NCBI GenBank assembly: GCA_013322215.1 | Contig: JAAMEZ010000047.1 | Coordinates: forward strand, 372,001 to 436,000 | From: Martinezella rhizogenes | Lineage (GTDB): Bacteria > Pseudomonadota > Alphaproteobacteria > Rhizobiales > Rhizobiaceae | DNA length: 64,000 bases | Reading direction: 5' to 3' | In this document: positions 1 through 8,429 of the stretch, piece after piece | Layout: the number at the start of each line of letters is the position of its first letter | Numbering within the stretch: position 1 is the first letter of the stretch | The notes under the pieces: model-generated | Databases searched by the model: none | Told to the model about the DNA's origin: nothing | Seen by the model: only the letters and a program-made list of their open reading frames with translations | Program-made: the position numbers and the translations under genes

Positions 1-185
1 GGATGTCAGGGTCGCTGTGCGCTGAGCACGGCAAGAACCGCTTGCGGCGGTAGCCGCAATGGCTGAACTGCCCGAACCAACGGGCCGCCGCTGGCCTGCC
101 AACGCGATTTTCGCGGGCGGGTCTCGGCTGAGCGGTTCACCGATCCCGTTCCTACTCAGAACCGCCCAAGATGACGGAGGTAAGA

Positions 186-524
186 ATGGGTAAGGTACTT
201 AGGTTTCCCCAGAAAATGATAGCGCCGATGACGGTGCGGAACGGTGCGAAGCATCGCATCAGCGTCGAGGTGCGCGATACCGTGCGTCCTCGCCGCACGC
301 GGTGGGCCGTGCAATTCGAGGTCCAGGAGGTGGCCGGGTTCGCGGCCCTTAAGGGCTTCACCGATGCAGCGGTGGCCGTCGGCTATCGGCACCGTTTCGA
401 TGTCGGAAGCACGCGAGCTGTTCGGCGATTTGTCGCCGAAACCTCCGATCTTGTGGCCGCCGGCCGGATTGCCCTTTGGATCGACGGTGTGCGCGTGCAG
501 TCACAGATTCAACGGCAAGCATGA
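186..524 (+). CDS. small hypothetical protein
   Basis: Predicted 112-residue basic protein that I do not recognise. The ATG at 186 was chosen over the in-frame ATG at 171 because GGAGG at 176-180 lies five bases before it. The product starts MGKVLRFPQK, is rich in Arg and Val, and has no signal peptide or membrane segment. It lies upstream of and convergent with the parB-like gene, in DNA with plasmid or integrative-element content. Codon use looks coding, but the function is unknown. Confidence 0.55.
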   Translation: MGKVLRFPQKMIAPMTVRNGAKHRISVEVRDTVRPRRTRWAVQFEVQEVAGFAALKGFTDAAVAVGYRHRFDVGSTRAVRRFVAETSDLVAAGRIALWIDGVRVQSQIQRQA

Positions 525-562
525 AAAAAGGCCGGTGCGGGTTCTCCGCTCCGGCCCTGCGA

Positions 563-2686
563 TCACTCGGCCGCGACGAGGTGGCGTTCCTCGTCTTCGC
601 CGGCGGTCTCTTCATCATCGCCCGCGAGGAATTCGGGCAGCGCTGCACCGTCATCCTCGCCGGCGGCATGGGCGTCCGGCGCGGACGTCTCGTCGGCGGC
701 GGCCAGCCGCAGCGGCTCCGGCAGCCAGCCGCTGTCGGCCAGCAGGCGTTCGGCCTCCTTGGCCATGTCGCCCTTCTTCAGATGGTCGATGAGCTGCGCG
801 GCCTGTTCGCCGGCACCCTCGCGGACCGTCTGCAGGATGCGGGGCTTGGTCACCCGGTTGAGGTAGTTGCCGAAGGTCGGACGCCAGCCGGCCGCGACCA
901 GGTCGAGCCCGGTCGCCCGGGTCAGGCGGTCGGCCTGGGCAAGGCGCATGTCGAGCGTGTGCTGGGAGACGCCGTTGCCGCTGTACGGGTTGGGACGCTC
1001 ATAGAGGGCATTGACGCCGAAGCTCACGCAATGCGCCAGGAGCGCCATCCGGCTGGCGTCGTCGAGGGCCGCGACCCAGTCCCAAAGGGCGTTGTCGTCC
1101 TTCGGGATGTCGCTCGCCCAGGCGTCGTGGCGATCGTGCACCGCGCGCGCGGAGGGGCTGTCCTTCAGGGTATCGTCCTGCGCCGGGAAGAAGATGTGCT
1201 TCACACCGGCTTCCATGGCGCCCGTGTACATACGGGTCATGAAGGCGTCGGAGACCAGCTTGTGGAGCAGCGCGGTCATAGCGACATGCGGATTCTCTGC
1301 GACGGCGTTCCTCAGCGCGAGGGTGCGATAGGCCGTCAGCTCGATCACCAGGCGCTCCGGCAACGGCTTGATGACGCCGTCCTCTTCGTCGTCCTCCGGC
1401 TCGGTCGGCTGGCCGCCGATCGTGATGACCGCCCGCTGGATCACAGGTTCAGCCGGATCGCCGGCATCCGTGCCGGTCTCGCCCTCGGGCTCGATCGGCG
1501 CTTCGTCCTCGGGCCGCACATAGCCGCGGTCGATATCGAGGCTGCCGTCATGGGCGATGCTGATGAACACGCCTGCGCGGGCGATGTCGTCCGCCTTGAA
1601 GCGCATTGGCCGGGTTTCGAAGGCGGCGAGCGCCGTCTCGATCTCGCCGAGGCGCTGATCGATCTCGTCCGGCAGCTCGTCGGCGCCTTCATATTCCGCC
1701 TCGAGCTTCTGATATTCGGCGTTGAGCGCCTCGATTGCGGCCTGTTCCTCGGCCGAGAGGTCAAGCGGTTCACCCTGTAGGTCGCGCAGACCGCGCGTTG
1801 CGTCATAGGGGAAGCTGACCGCGACCTCGATCCACTTCCAGCCTTCGGCCGCGACCGTGTCGGCCGTTGCCTTCAGCTTCTCGGCGACCAGACGGTCGAG
1901 CAGACCTGCGTCCTGCAGCCAGCCGCCATCGTCGGACTGGAAGAGATCGCGCATGGTGACGCCGCCGGCCGCCTCATAGGCTTCGACGCCGACGAAGACG
2001 GCCCGCTTGTCGGAGGCGCGCACCGTGGTCTCGGTGAGCATGCGGCGGATCTGGTACGGCTCCTTCGACCAGGCGTCCTTGATGGCGTCCCAAACCTGCG
2101 CCTGACGAGCATGGTCATTCGACACGGTAAAGGCCATGAGCTGCTCTAGCGTCATGCCGTCCTCGGCATAGACGTCGAGCAGCGCCGGCGACGCGGACGC
2201 GAGCCGCAGCCGCTGCTTCACGACCTGGACCGGGACGAAGAAGGCCGCGGCGATTTCTTCCTCGCTCATGCCCTTGTCACGCATGTCCTGGAAGGCGCGG
2301 TACTGGTCGAGGGGGTGGAGCGGGGCGCGCTCGATATTCTCGGCGAGCGAAACTTCTTCGGCTAGGATGCCGCTGTCGCGCTCGCGCACGACGCAGGGTA
2401 CCGGCGCGACCTTGGCGAGGCGCTTCTGCTTGACCAGCATTTCCAGCGCTCGGAAACGACGCCCGCCGGCGGGCACCTCGAACATGCCGGTCTCGTTGCC
2501 CTCGGCGTCGACCACCGGGAAGACGCTCAGGCTCTGGATGAGGCCGCGCCGGGCGATCGAGGCCGCCAGGTCCTCGATCGACACGCCGGCCTTCACGCGC
2601 CGGACGTTGGACTGGCTGAGCACCAGCTTGTTGAAGGGGATGTCGCGCGAGGACGACAGGACGATCTTCTGAACTGCAGTAGCCAT
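563..2686 (-). CDS. ParB/RepB/Spo0J family protein, large mobile-element type
   Basis: A 707-residue protein. The N-terminal ~200 residues form a ParB/Srx-like nucleotide-binding domain followed by a helix-turn-helix region. Visible motifs are NVRR, a GGRRFRA box equivalent to GERRxRA, and an AENIERAPLHPLDQYRAF segment equivalent to the ParB ENxxRxxLxPxDxA motif. The C-terminal 500 residues are long and acidic, unlike chromosomal ParB (about 300 residues). The ATG at 2686 is preferred over a longer reading because GGAG lies about nine bases upstream and the upstream DNA is a conserved hairpin leader. No parA lies beside it, so a role in element maintenance, gene regulation or DNA handling is more likely than chromosome segregation. 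Such proteins commonly accompany ardC on rhizobial plasmids and ICEs. Confidence 0.85.
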   Translation of the reverse strand: MATAVQKIVLSSSRDIPFNKLVLSQSNVRRVKAGVSIEDLAASIARRGLIQSLSVFPVVDAEGNETGMFEVPAGGRRFRALEMLVKQKRLAKVAPVPCVVRERDSGILAEEVSLAENIERAPLHPLDQYRAFQDMRDKGMSEEEIAAAFFVPVQVVKQRLRLASASPALLDVYAEDGMTLEQLMAFTVSNDHARQAQVWDAIKDAWSKEPYQIRRMLTETTVRASDKRAVFVGVEAYEAAGGVTMRDLFQSDDGGWLQDAGLLDRLVAEKLKATADTVAAEGWKWIEVAVSFPYDATRGLRDLQGEPLDLSAEEQAAIEALNAEYQKLEAEYEGADELPDEIDQRLGEIETALAAFETRPMRFKADDIARAGVFISIAHDGSLDIDRGYVRPEDEAPIEPEGETGTDAGDPAEPVIQRAVITIGGQPTEPEDDEEDGVIKPLPERLVIELTAYRTLALRNAVAENPHVAMTALLHKLVSDAFMTRMYTGAMEAGVKHIFFPAQDDTLKDSPSARAVHDRHDAWASDIPKDDNALWDWVAALDDASRMALLAHCVSFGVNALYERPNPYSGNGVSQHTLDMRLAQADRLTRATGLDLVAAGWRPTFGNYLNRVTKPRILQTVREGAGEQAAQLIDHLKKGDMAKEAERLLADSGWLPEPLRLAAADETSAPDAHAAGEDDGAALPEFLAGDDEETAGEDEERHLVAAE

Positions 2687-2753
2687 CGGGATTACTCCGC
2701 GACGGGCGGCCGAGAGCCTCTCTCTCGACCTCCAACCCGTCACGCAAATCCCG
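2687..2753 (-). promoter_or_regulatory. structured 5' leader RNA of the parB-like gene
   Basis: Three nested stems can be drawn in the transcript just before the start codon: 2687-2693 with 2747-2753 (7 bp), 2701-2706 with 2736-2741 (GACGGG/CCCGTC), and 2711-2716 with 2722-2727 around a 5-base loop. The outer stem abuts the ATG, and the GGAG ribosome-binding site lies inside the structure. The same architecture with compensating base changes precedes the ardC-like gene at 8248-8318. By context it resembles the published radC RNA motif found upstream of DNA-handling genes on mobile elements, but I could not test that match. Confidence 0.6.
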
Positions 2754-2932
2754 TCCTCCCTCTCACTCTCTATTCCCGGAGCCGCCTTCGCGGCGCCCGA
2801 GCCGGCGCGAGCGATGAGGTAGATTTCAGATTGTGGAAGTCAGAGTCTCGATATCGACCAATTATTCTTCCCCACGGAAAGGCACATCTTCCTCTCGTCC
2901 GATAGAGCAACTCGGCGGAAAGGAGGTGTGCG

Positions 2933-3541
2933 ATGTCAAGCAGTTCAAGTCTGGCAAAGATCGTTGGCTCGTCGATATCGCGCACGTCAACCGAGAGTAA
3001 TTCTGGTGTTGATGGAGCGGCTTCGGAGTATTTCTGCTGGACGCCCCATTCGCCGAATGGCGTACTGGTCGCGCAGTTGATTGGCGAAGCCCTGGCGGTA
3101 TTCGACGAAGACGGGCCGCGAGCGCGCGGTTGCATCGAGCGGGCGCACTTCATCTTGCGTGGCCGCTACCCTGTCGCACTTCCCGGCAAGGGGATGCTGG
3201 CGGACTGGCAGGTTCGCAAGGTCATCCATCACATCCACGGTAATCTTGAAGCCGAGTTGCGCATGAGTGACGCGGCGAAGCGGGTGAACCTCAGCAGTGG
3301 GCATTTCTCGAGGTCGTTTAAGATGACGACCGGCCTGACCTATTCACAATATGTGATTCAGGCGCGCGTCGATCTGGCGAAGCATCTCCTGCAGACGTCA
3401 GAGGCGCCGATATCTGAGATAGCGCTGATGTGCGGGCTGTCGGATCAGCCCCATCTCAACCGGCTTTTCCGTCGCTTGGTCGGCGTGCCGCCAAGCACTT
3501 GGCGCCGGATGATGGCCGAGCCACCGGCAAACGCGAACTGA
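2933..3541 (+). CDS. AraC family transcriptional regulator
   Basis: A 202-residue protein with an AraC-type double helix-turn-helix in its C-terminal 100 residues. It includes an AAKRVNLSSGHFSRSFK recognition segment and the second-HTH signature around SEIALMCGLSDQPHLNRLFRRLVGVPPSTWRR. The N-terminal ~90 residues are short and lack a recognisable cupin or sensor domain. A strong AAGGAGGT site precedes the ATG at 2933. It is divergent from the parB-like gene and upstream of the DUF4331 gene, but no target can be assigned from sequence. Confidence 0.8.
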   Translation: MSSSSSLAKIVGSSISRTSTESNSGVDGAASEYFCWTPHSPNGVLVAQLIGEALAVFDEDGPRARGCIERAHFILRGRYPVALPGKGMLADWQVRKVIHHIHGNLEAELRMSDAAKRVNLSSGHFSRSFKMTTGLTYSQYVIQARVDLAKHLLQTSEAPISEIALMCGLSDQPHLNRLFRRLVGVPPSTWRRMMAEPPANAN

Positions 3542-3872
3542 GCCGGACGCGCCGGTGATCATAAATCTTCAAAACGCGATCAATACAGCCAAGCGCTCGA
3601 CGCCGCGAACCCTTAACTGACAGCGCCTGGGATTGCAGCAGACGATCGCGATGCTGCTGGAAAATCCGGGCGCGTCCTGACGCGCCCTCCCGGACTGTTC
3701 GGTTCGTTAGCGAGAACCCCGCCCGCGAACCTGCCAGCCGTCTGCAAGCAAGCTCAGACCGTAGCGACGTCGATCCACCAGCGCAGGTCTACCGACCGGC
3801 GCGTCGGGTGAGTTCGCCGGTCCGCCCGTTGCAACGCTGTGCCGGCATCGGCCAAACCAAGGACAAAATCAC
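3542..3872. other. intergenic stretch with one strong hairpin
   Basis: No gene is seen in these 331 bases. A near-perfect hairpin (GGGCGCGTC/GACGCGCCC at 3668-3676 and 3679-3687) lies inside; it has no T-run, so it is at best a weak terminator for the araC gene. The bases from about 3630 to 3680 can be read as the tail of a lost open frame ending in TGA, but too little remains to name it. Confidence 0.4.
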
Positions 3873-4910
3873 ATGTCGCATCATTACTCGGGACCCGACC
3901 TCGGCTTTCCCCAGGGCGATCCGCGCCTCGACTTCTGCGATCTCTACGCCTTTCCCAAGCCGGGCGACGCCGGGAAATCAATTCTGGTGATGAACGTTCA
4001 TCCGTCGTCAACGGTGAGCGTCGACCGCTCGCCCGACGCGGCGCCGACCGAACTGACGACATCCGTGCCCTTCGCGGCCGACGCGATCTACGAGATCAAG
4101 ATCGATACCGACAACGATGGTATCGCGGACGTGACCTATCGCGCGACTTTCACCCCATTCGTCTCTGGCGGCCAGCGGGCGACGTTGCGGTTGATCAAGG
4201 GCAAGGACGCCGGGATCGCCCAAGGCGATGGCGAAGTGTTGGTCGACGATCTTTCCGTGTCGCTCGATGCCGAGCCGACGATCGGCGAAGGAGCTGGGCA
4301 TCGGGTCTTCGTCGGCTGGCGCAGTGATCCGTTCTTCTTCGACCCGCCCAGCGCCTTCAACGGGTTCGATTTCAGCGACAGCAAGGACTTCTTCGGCGAC
4401 AAGGATGTTTGCAGCATCATTCTCGAGGTCCCGAATTCGATCTTCGGCGCTGGGAAGGTGGCGATCTGGGCGCGCACGGCGTCCAAGTCGAGCGGAACTT
4501 GGGTACAGACAGACCGCGGGGCGCTGGCGGCGCAGTCGGTGTTCCTGACGAACGACCAGCGGGAGGCCTACCTGAAATCGGATCCGGTCGACGACCACGC
4601 ATTCATCCCCGTCTTTGCCCACTCACTGGAACATCTCGGAGGCTTCGCCAGCGATGCGGCTAAGGACGTCGCCAAGGGCCTGCTTCCGGACGTCATCCGC
4701 TATGACGCGACGCAGCCGGCCGCCTATCCGACGAATGGCAGGACTCTGACCGACGACATCATGGGTCCGTTCCTGGCGATCATCACCGACGGCAAGGTGA
4801 CGACGCATAACCTGACGCACCACCACGACCTGTTGGCCGATTTTCCCTATCTCGGCGCACCGCACGTCGCCTTCAGCGCGCGTCCGGCGCCGGTTGAGGC
4901 GAAGGCATGA
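3873..4910 (+). CDS. DUF4331 family protein
   Basis: A 345-residue protein that opens MSHHYSGPDLGFPQGDPRLD and has the DUF4331 layout: an early LDFCDLYAFP segment, NVHPSST, a middle IKIDTDNDGIADVTYR strand with a calcium-site-like DTDNDG, and a late SVFLTNDQR region. No signal peptide is visible, so it is predicted cytoplasmic although many relatives are secreted. The biochemical function of DUF4331 is unknown. The gene is followed by a SLAC1-type channel gene and then a nickel/cobalt permease on the same strand. The start was taken from the conserved N-terminus. Confidence 0.75.
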   Translation: MSHHYSGPDLGFPQGDPRLDFCDLYAFPKPGDAGKSILVMNVHPSSTVSVDRSPDAAPTELTTSVPFAADAIYEIKIDTDNDGIADVTYRATFTPFVSGGQRATLRLIKGKDAGIAQGDGEVLVDDLSVSLDAEPTIGEGAGHRVFVGWRSDPFFFDPPSAFNGFDFSDSKDFFGDKDVCSIILEVPNSIFGAGKVAIWARTASKSSGTWVQTDRGALAAQSVFLTNDQREAYLKSDPVDDHAFIPVFAHSLEHLGGFASDAAKDVAKGLLPDVIRYDATQPAAYPTNGRTLTDDIMGPFLAIITDGKVTTHNLTHHHDLLADFPYLGAPHVAFSARPAPVEAKA

Positions 4911-4974
4911 TGGGCCTGTCTCGTCTGCTTCGTCAGGGCCGCGCATTCGTCTGTGGCGACGGGCGGGCTGGGCG

Positions 4975-6003
4975 ATGACGGGACTCCGTTTGAGCGAGCC
5001 CCGCGGCGACAAGGGCGAGACACTCGCTCTTGTGGCGCCGGGCCGGCCGATGCTCGACTATCTGCCGGTCGGATTGTTTGGCTCGGTGATGGGTGTGACG
5101 GGGCTGTCGGTGGCCTGGCGGCTCGCGCACTTGCGCTGGGGCGTTCCGGAGATGGTGTCGGTCGCGATCGCCATGATCGCGTTGAGCGCCTTCGCGCTGA
5201 TGGTGGTGGCCTATACGATCAAGCTGGTGACAGCGTTCGGGGCCGTGCGGCAAGAATTCCATCACCCTGTCGCCGGAAACCTCTTCGGCACGGTCCTCAT
5301 CAGTCTGCTGCAGTTGCCGATCGTCCTTGCGCCCTTCGCGATGCCGTTCGCGAGGGCCATGTGGATCATGGGCGCGGCGGGGATGGTATTCTTCGCGTGG
5401 CTGATCGTCATGCGGTGGATGTCGGATCGCCAGCAGGTCGCGCACGCCACCCCGGCGTGGATCATCCCGGTCGTTGGCCTTCTGAATGTGCCGATTGCCG
5501 TGCCGGTCCTCGGGCTGCCTGGGTTGCATGGTTTGATGGTCGCCACGCTTGCCATCGGCCTGTTCTTCGCAGTGCCTCTGTTCACGCTGATCTTCTCCCG
5601 GCTGCTCTTCGAGGAGCCGCTCCCGGCGGCGCTCAGGCCATCGCTGCTGATCCTCGTTGCACCCTTTGCGGTCGGTTACTCGACCTACACGGTCACAACG
5701 GGACAAACCGATCTCTTCTCCGAGGGGCTGTTCTCATTGACGCTGTTCGTGCTGGCGATCCTACTCGGCCAAATGCGCAACCTGCCGCTCGCGTGTCCTT
5801 TCCGAATCTCATGGTGGGCGGTCAGCTTCCCGATCGCGGCGAGCAGCGTCGCGGCGCTTCGTTTCGCCACTGCTGAGCCGGCGCTGGTGAACGACCTGAT
5901 CGCTGCAGCATTGCTGGCGCTTGCGACGCTGATCATCGGAGGGCTGCTGGTCTTCACCCTGATGGAGCTTCGGCGGGGCGGGTTGCGCGTCCTGAGCACC
6001 TGA
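4975..6003 (+). CDS. SLAC1/TehA family anion channel-like membrane protein
   Basis: A 342-residue, very hydrophobic protein with about ten predicted membrane spans, beginning near LDYLPVGLFGSVMGVTGLS, which matches the FPVGLFG-type start of the tellurite-resistance/C4-dicarboxylate (TDT, SLAC1/TehA) family. Members form trimeric anion channels in the inner membrane; the substrate here cannot be read. The ATG at 4975 is used; a longer TTG start at 4894 would overlap the DUF4331 gene and add a polar, arginine-rich leader. Short spacing to DUF4331 suggests co-transcription. Confidence 0.78.
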   Translation: MTGLRLSEPRGDKGETLALVAPGRPMLDYLPVGLFGSVMGVTGLSVAWRLAHLRWGVPEMVSVAIAMIALSAFALMVVAYTIKLVTAFGAVRQEFHHPVAGNLFGTVLISLLQLPIVLAPFAMPFARAMWIMGAAGMVFFAWLIVMRWMSDRQQVAHATPAWIIPVVGLLNVPIAVPVLGLPGLHGLMVATLAIGLFFAVPLFTLIFSRLLFEEPLPAALRPSLLILVAPFAVGYSTYTVTTGQTDLFSEGLFSLTLFVLAILLGQMRNLPLACPFRISWWAVSFPIAASSVAALRFATAEPALVNDLIAAALLALATLIIGGLLVFTLMELRRGGLRVLST

Positions 6004-6134
6004 AACGCGGGTGGCGGCCGTTCACCCGCCACCCGCAGCAAGCCGAGGTTCAATCGCGCCGTACAGGTGACGAGTCCGAGCCTCGTTTCCTCGGGGGTGA
6101 GATCGCGCCGCCTCGTGAAATTGGTAGGAAAGCT

Positions 6135-7232
6135 ATGACGTCACATCATCGCAGGGCCGGCGGAGCGGCCGCCGAACCCAGAACGAAGGTCGTCGTCGTG
6201 TATCTGACGCTGCTCGCGTTCAACATCGGCGCGTGGGCTTGGGCGGTCTGGGAGTTCGCGGATCGTCCGGTGCTGCTCGGGACGGCTCTCCTCGCGTATA
6301 GCTTTGGTCTGCGGCACGCCTTCGACGCGGATCATATCGCAGCGATCGACAATGTCGTGCGCAATATGGTCCAGGAGAAGAAACAGCCTTACGCGGTCGG
6401 GGCCTTCTTCTCACTCGGGCATTCGACAGTAGTGGTCGTCGCGTCCCTGGTGATTGCCTTCGCAGCCGCCGGGGTTCGTGATGAGCTCGACAGGTTTCAT
6501 GTGGTCGGAAGTGTCATCGGAACGGCCGTTTCCGCGCTGTTTCTTCTCGCCGTCGGCCTCGCCAACCTTCTCGTCCTCGCCGATGTCTGGGCCGCGTTCT
6601 CACGGGTACGCCGACAGACTGCGCCGGGCGATCTGGATCTGGACTGTCTATCCACACGGGGCGGCGTTATGAGCCGATTGTTCGGCCGGGCTTTCTCGGT
6701 CGTTTCGCGGCCATGGCATATGTACCCGCTCGGCTTCCTGTTCGGGCTCGGCTTCGACACGGCCACTGAGATCGGCGTGCTTGCTATTTCAGCGGCACAG
6801 GCGACCCAGGGCGCCTCGTTCTGGACGATACTGATCTTCCCAATGCTTTTCACGGCGGGGATGTCGTTGATGGATTTCACCGACAGCGTGTTGATGACCA
6901 GGGCCTATGGCTGGGCGTGGATCAACCCCGTGCGGAAGCTTTGGTACAACTTAACGATCACCGCGACCTCTGTCGTCGTGGCCCTCTTTATCGGCGGTGT
7001 TGAGGCGCTCGGCCTGGTCGCCGACAAGCTCGATCTCTCGGGCTCGGGCTGGGACATGATCCGCGGCGTGAACGACGAGCTCGGCCTGGTCGGCTTCGGG
7101 ATAGTCGCGTTTTTCGCCCTCGCGTGGCTGGTGTCTTTCCTCGTATTCCGCGTCCGCAGGTACGGCGATCTCGCGCCAGGTCCGGCTGCGTCTGCTACGA
7201 AGCTGGTCGAAGCGACGGCGCTACGCGATTGA
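6135..7232 (+). CDS. HoxN/HupN/NixA family nickel/cobalt permease
   Basis: A 365-residue membrane protein of the NiCoT family for high-affinity Ni2+ or Co2+ uptake across the inner membrane. The family signature RHAFDADHIAAIDN is at about residues 61-74, followed by FSLGHSTVVV and, later, GLGFDTATEIGVL, which are the metal-selectivity motifs. Eight membrane spans are expected. It ends 25 bases from the convergent ardC-like gene. No B12 or nickel riboswitch was recognised in the 130 bases upstream. Nickel versus cobalt preference cannot be decided by eye. Confidence 0.9.
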   Translation: MTSHHRRAGGAAAEPRTKVVVVYLTLLAFNIGAWAWAVWEFADRPVLLGTALLAYSFGLRHAFDADHIAAIDNVVRNMVQEKKQPYAVGAFFSLGHSTVVVVASLVIAFAAAGVRDELDRFHVVGSVIGTAVSALFLLAVGLANLLVLADVWAAFSRVRRQTAPGDLDLDCLSTRGGVMSRLFGRAFSVVSRPWHMYPLGFLFGLGFDTATEIGVLAISAAQATQGASFWTILIFPMLFTAGMSLMDFTDSVLMTRAYGWAWINPVRKLWYNLTITATSVVVALFIGGVEALGLVADKLDLSGSGWDMIRGVNDELGLVGFGIVAFFALAWLVSFLVFRVRRYGDLAPGPAASATKLVEATALRD

Positions 7233-7257
7233 GGCAGCGCCGTCGGTCCCTTCGACG

Positions 7258-8247
7258 TCAGCAGGCCAGGGGCAGTTCACGCTCCACCATTGGAGGTGGC
7301 CCGCTGGCCTTGTTATCGCCCGGCAGCGTTGCAGCCTGGATCGGGGCGAAGCCGAGCAACCAATCGGCGGCCTTGCTCGCCTGGGAGGCGGCGCGGACGA
7401 TGGCGCGGTTATCCTCGCGCAGCACCTCCAGCCAAGAGCCGATGTAATCGGCGTGCCGGACGGTCGGAACGATGCCGAGCGAAGCGCAGCAGAAAGCCGC
7501 GTTCATCTCAGCGACCAGCTCTTCGAACGCGTATTTCTTGGTGCCGAAGCCACCCGTCATGTCGCGGCCGAGCCGGGACGAATGGCCGGTGGCGTGACCG
7601 AGTTCGTGCAGCGCAGTCCGGTGCCAGTTGATCGGCTCGAAGAAGGCCTGGGGCGGCGGCACCTGCACATAATCAAGCGCCGGCACGTAGAAGGCGCGAT
7701 TACCGCCAATGCGGAAGTCGATCCCGGTCGCGCGGATCAGCGCCTCGACGCCGGGCTCGATCAAATCTGACGGCGGAGGCGGCGCGACGGTCGTGACATC
7801 CTCGGGCAGGCCTTCGCATTGGGCCGCGTTGAAAACGGTGAAGCGCTTCAGGAACGGGATCGCCTGGGCATCCTCGCCGGCCTCACGGGCACGACGTTTC
7901 TCGTCGTCTGGAACAAAGCGATCGGCGTAGACCACCGTCGTGCCGTGCTCGCCCTTGCGGACATTGCCGCCGAGCGCCAGTGCCTGGCGAAATGTCAGCC
8001 AGTTCTGGCCGGGAAAGCTATGTTCGATGACGGCTCCCCATAGGATAAGGATGTTAATCCCGGAATAGCGCCGGTCCGTGGCGGCGTTTCTCGGCATGGC
8101 AAGCGGCGCCTTTGCCGCCGCAGTTCCCCAAGGCTGAACCCATGGGACGCGGCCCGCCTCCAACTCACCGATGATCTTGTCGGTGATGTCGTCGTAGAGG
8201 CTCGTCCGGTCCTGGCCGGCACGAGCGTTTGCGGTCTTTCTGGACAT
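7258..8247 (-). CDS. ardC: ArdC-like antirestriction protein (ssDNA-binding domain plus zincin metallopeptidase)
   Basis: A 329-residue protein of the ArdC family carried by conjugative elements to protect incoming DNA. Residues 15-100 form the N-terminal ssDNA-binding domain (DUF1738-like; YDDITDKIIGELEAGRVPWVQPW). The C-terminal zincin domain carries HELGH at 214-218, with the downstream Glu in FEELVAEM (~242) as third ligand. The length is usual for the family. Its ATG follows a structured leader shared with the parB-like gene, which suggests the two are regulated together although they lie 5 kb apart. Confidence 0.88.
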   Translation of the reverse strand: MSRKTANARAGQDRTSLYDDITDKIIGELEAGRVPWVQPWGTAAAKAPLAMPRNAATDRRYSGINILILWGAVIEHSFPGQNWLTFRQALALGGNVRKGEHGTTVVYADRFVPDDEKRRAREAGEDAQAIPFLKRFTVFNAAQCEGLPEDVTTVAPPPPSDLIEPGVEALIRATGIDFRIGGNRAFYVPALDYVQVPPPQAFFEPINWHRTALHELGHATGHSSRLGRDMTGGFGTKKYAFEELVAEMNAAFCCASLGIVPTVRHADYIGSWLEVLREDNRAIVRAASQASKAADWLLGFAPIQAATLPGDNKASGPPPMVERELPLAC

Positions 8248-8318
8248 CGCGGATCTCCGCGACGGGCGCTGGAAGCCACTCTCCCAACCCTCAACCCGTC
8301 ACGGCAAAGCCGGTCCGC
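8248..8318 (-). promoter_or_regulatory. structured 5' leader RNA of the ardC-like gene
   Basis: This is a second copy of the leader seen before the parB-like gene. Stems: 8249-8253 with 8314-8318, 8261-8266 with 8295-8300 (GACGGG/CCCGTC, identical in both copies), and 8270-8275 with 8281-8286 around a 5-base loop. The outer and inner stems differ in sequence from the first copy yet still pair, with one G-U, so the structure rather than the sequence is conserved. The stretch between the inner and middle stems is nearly identical (ACCTCCAA and ACCCTCAA). Confidence 0.6.
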
Positions 8319-8429
8319 ACTCTCGCTCTTTGGGGGCGTTGCGGGGTCTCCCCGCAGAAGGGGTCGGCCGAGACCGCGGCTCGGCCGAGGGGAAGGCTTT
8401 CCCCTCAAGGGCTCTTTGTTGTCCTACCG

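Noticed and set aside
476..1780. Long open frame antisense to the parB-like gene
   Set aside because: It is the complementary frame of a well-supported ParB-like protein; high GC keeps antisense frames open, and the product shows no motif.
3698..3720. GTTC repeats resembling a second LexA box
   Set aside because: The spacing between GTTC/GAAC elements is not 7 bases, so it does not fit the LexA direct repeat.
6004..6134. Nickel- or cobalamin-responsive riboswitch before the NiCoT gene
   Set aside because: The gap is only 131 bases, and neither a B12-box nor a nickel-cobalt riboswitch pattern was seen.
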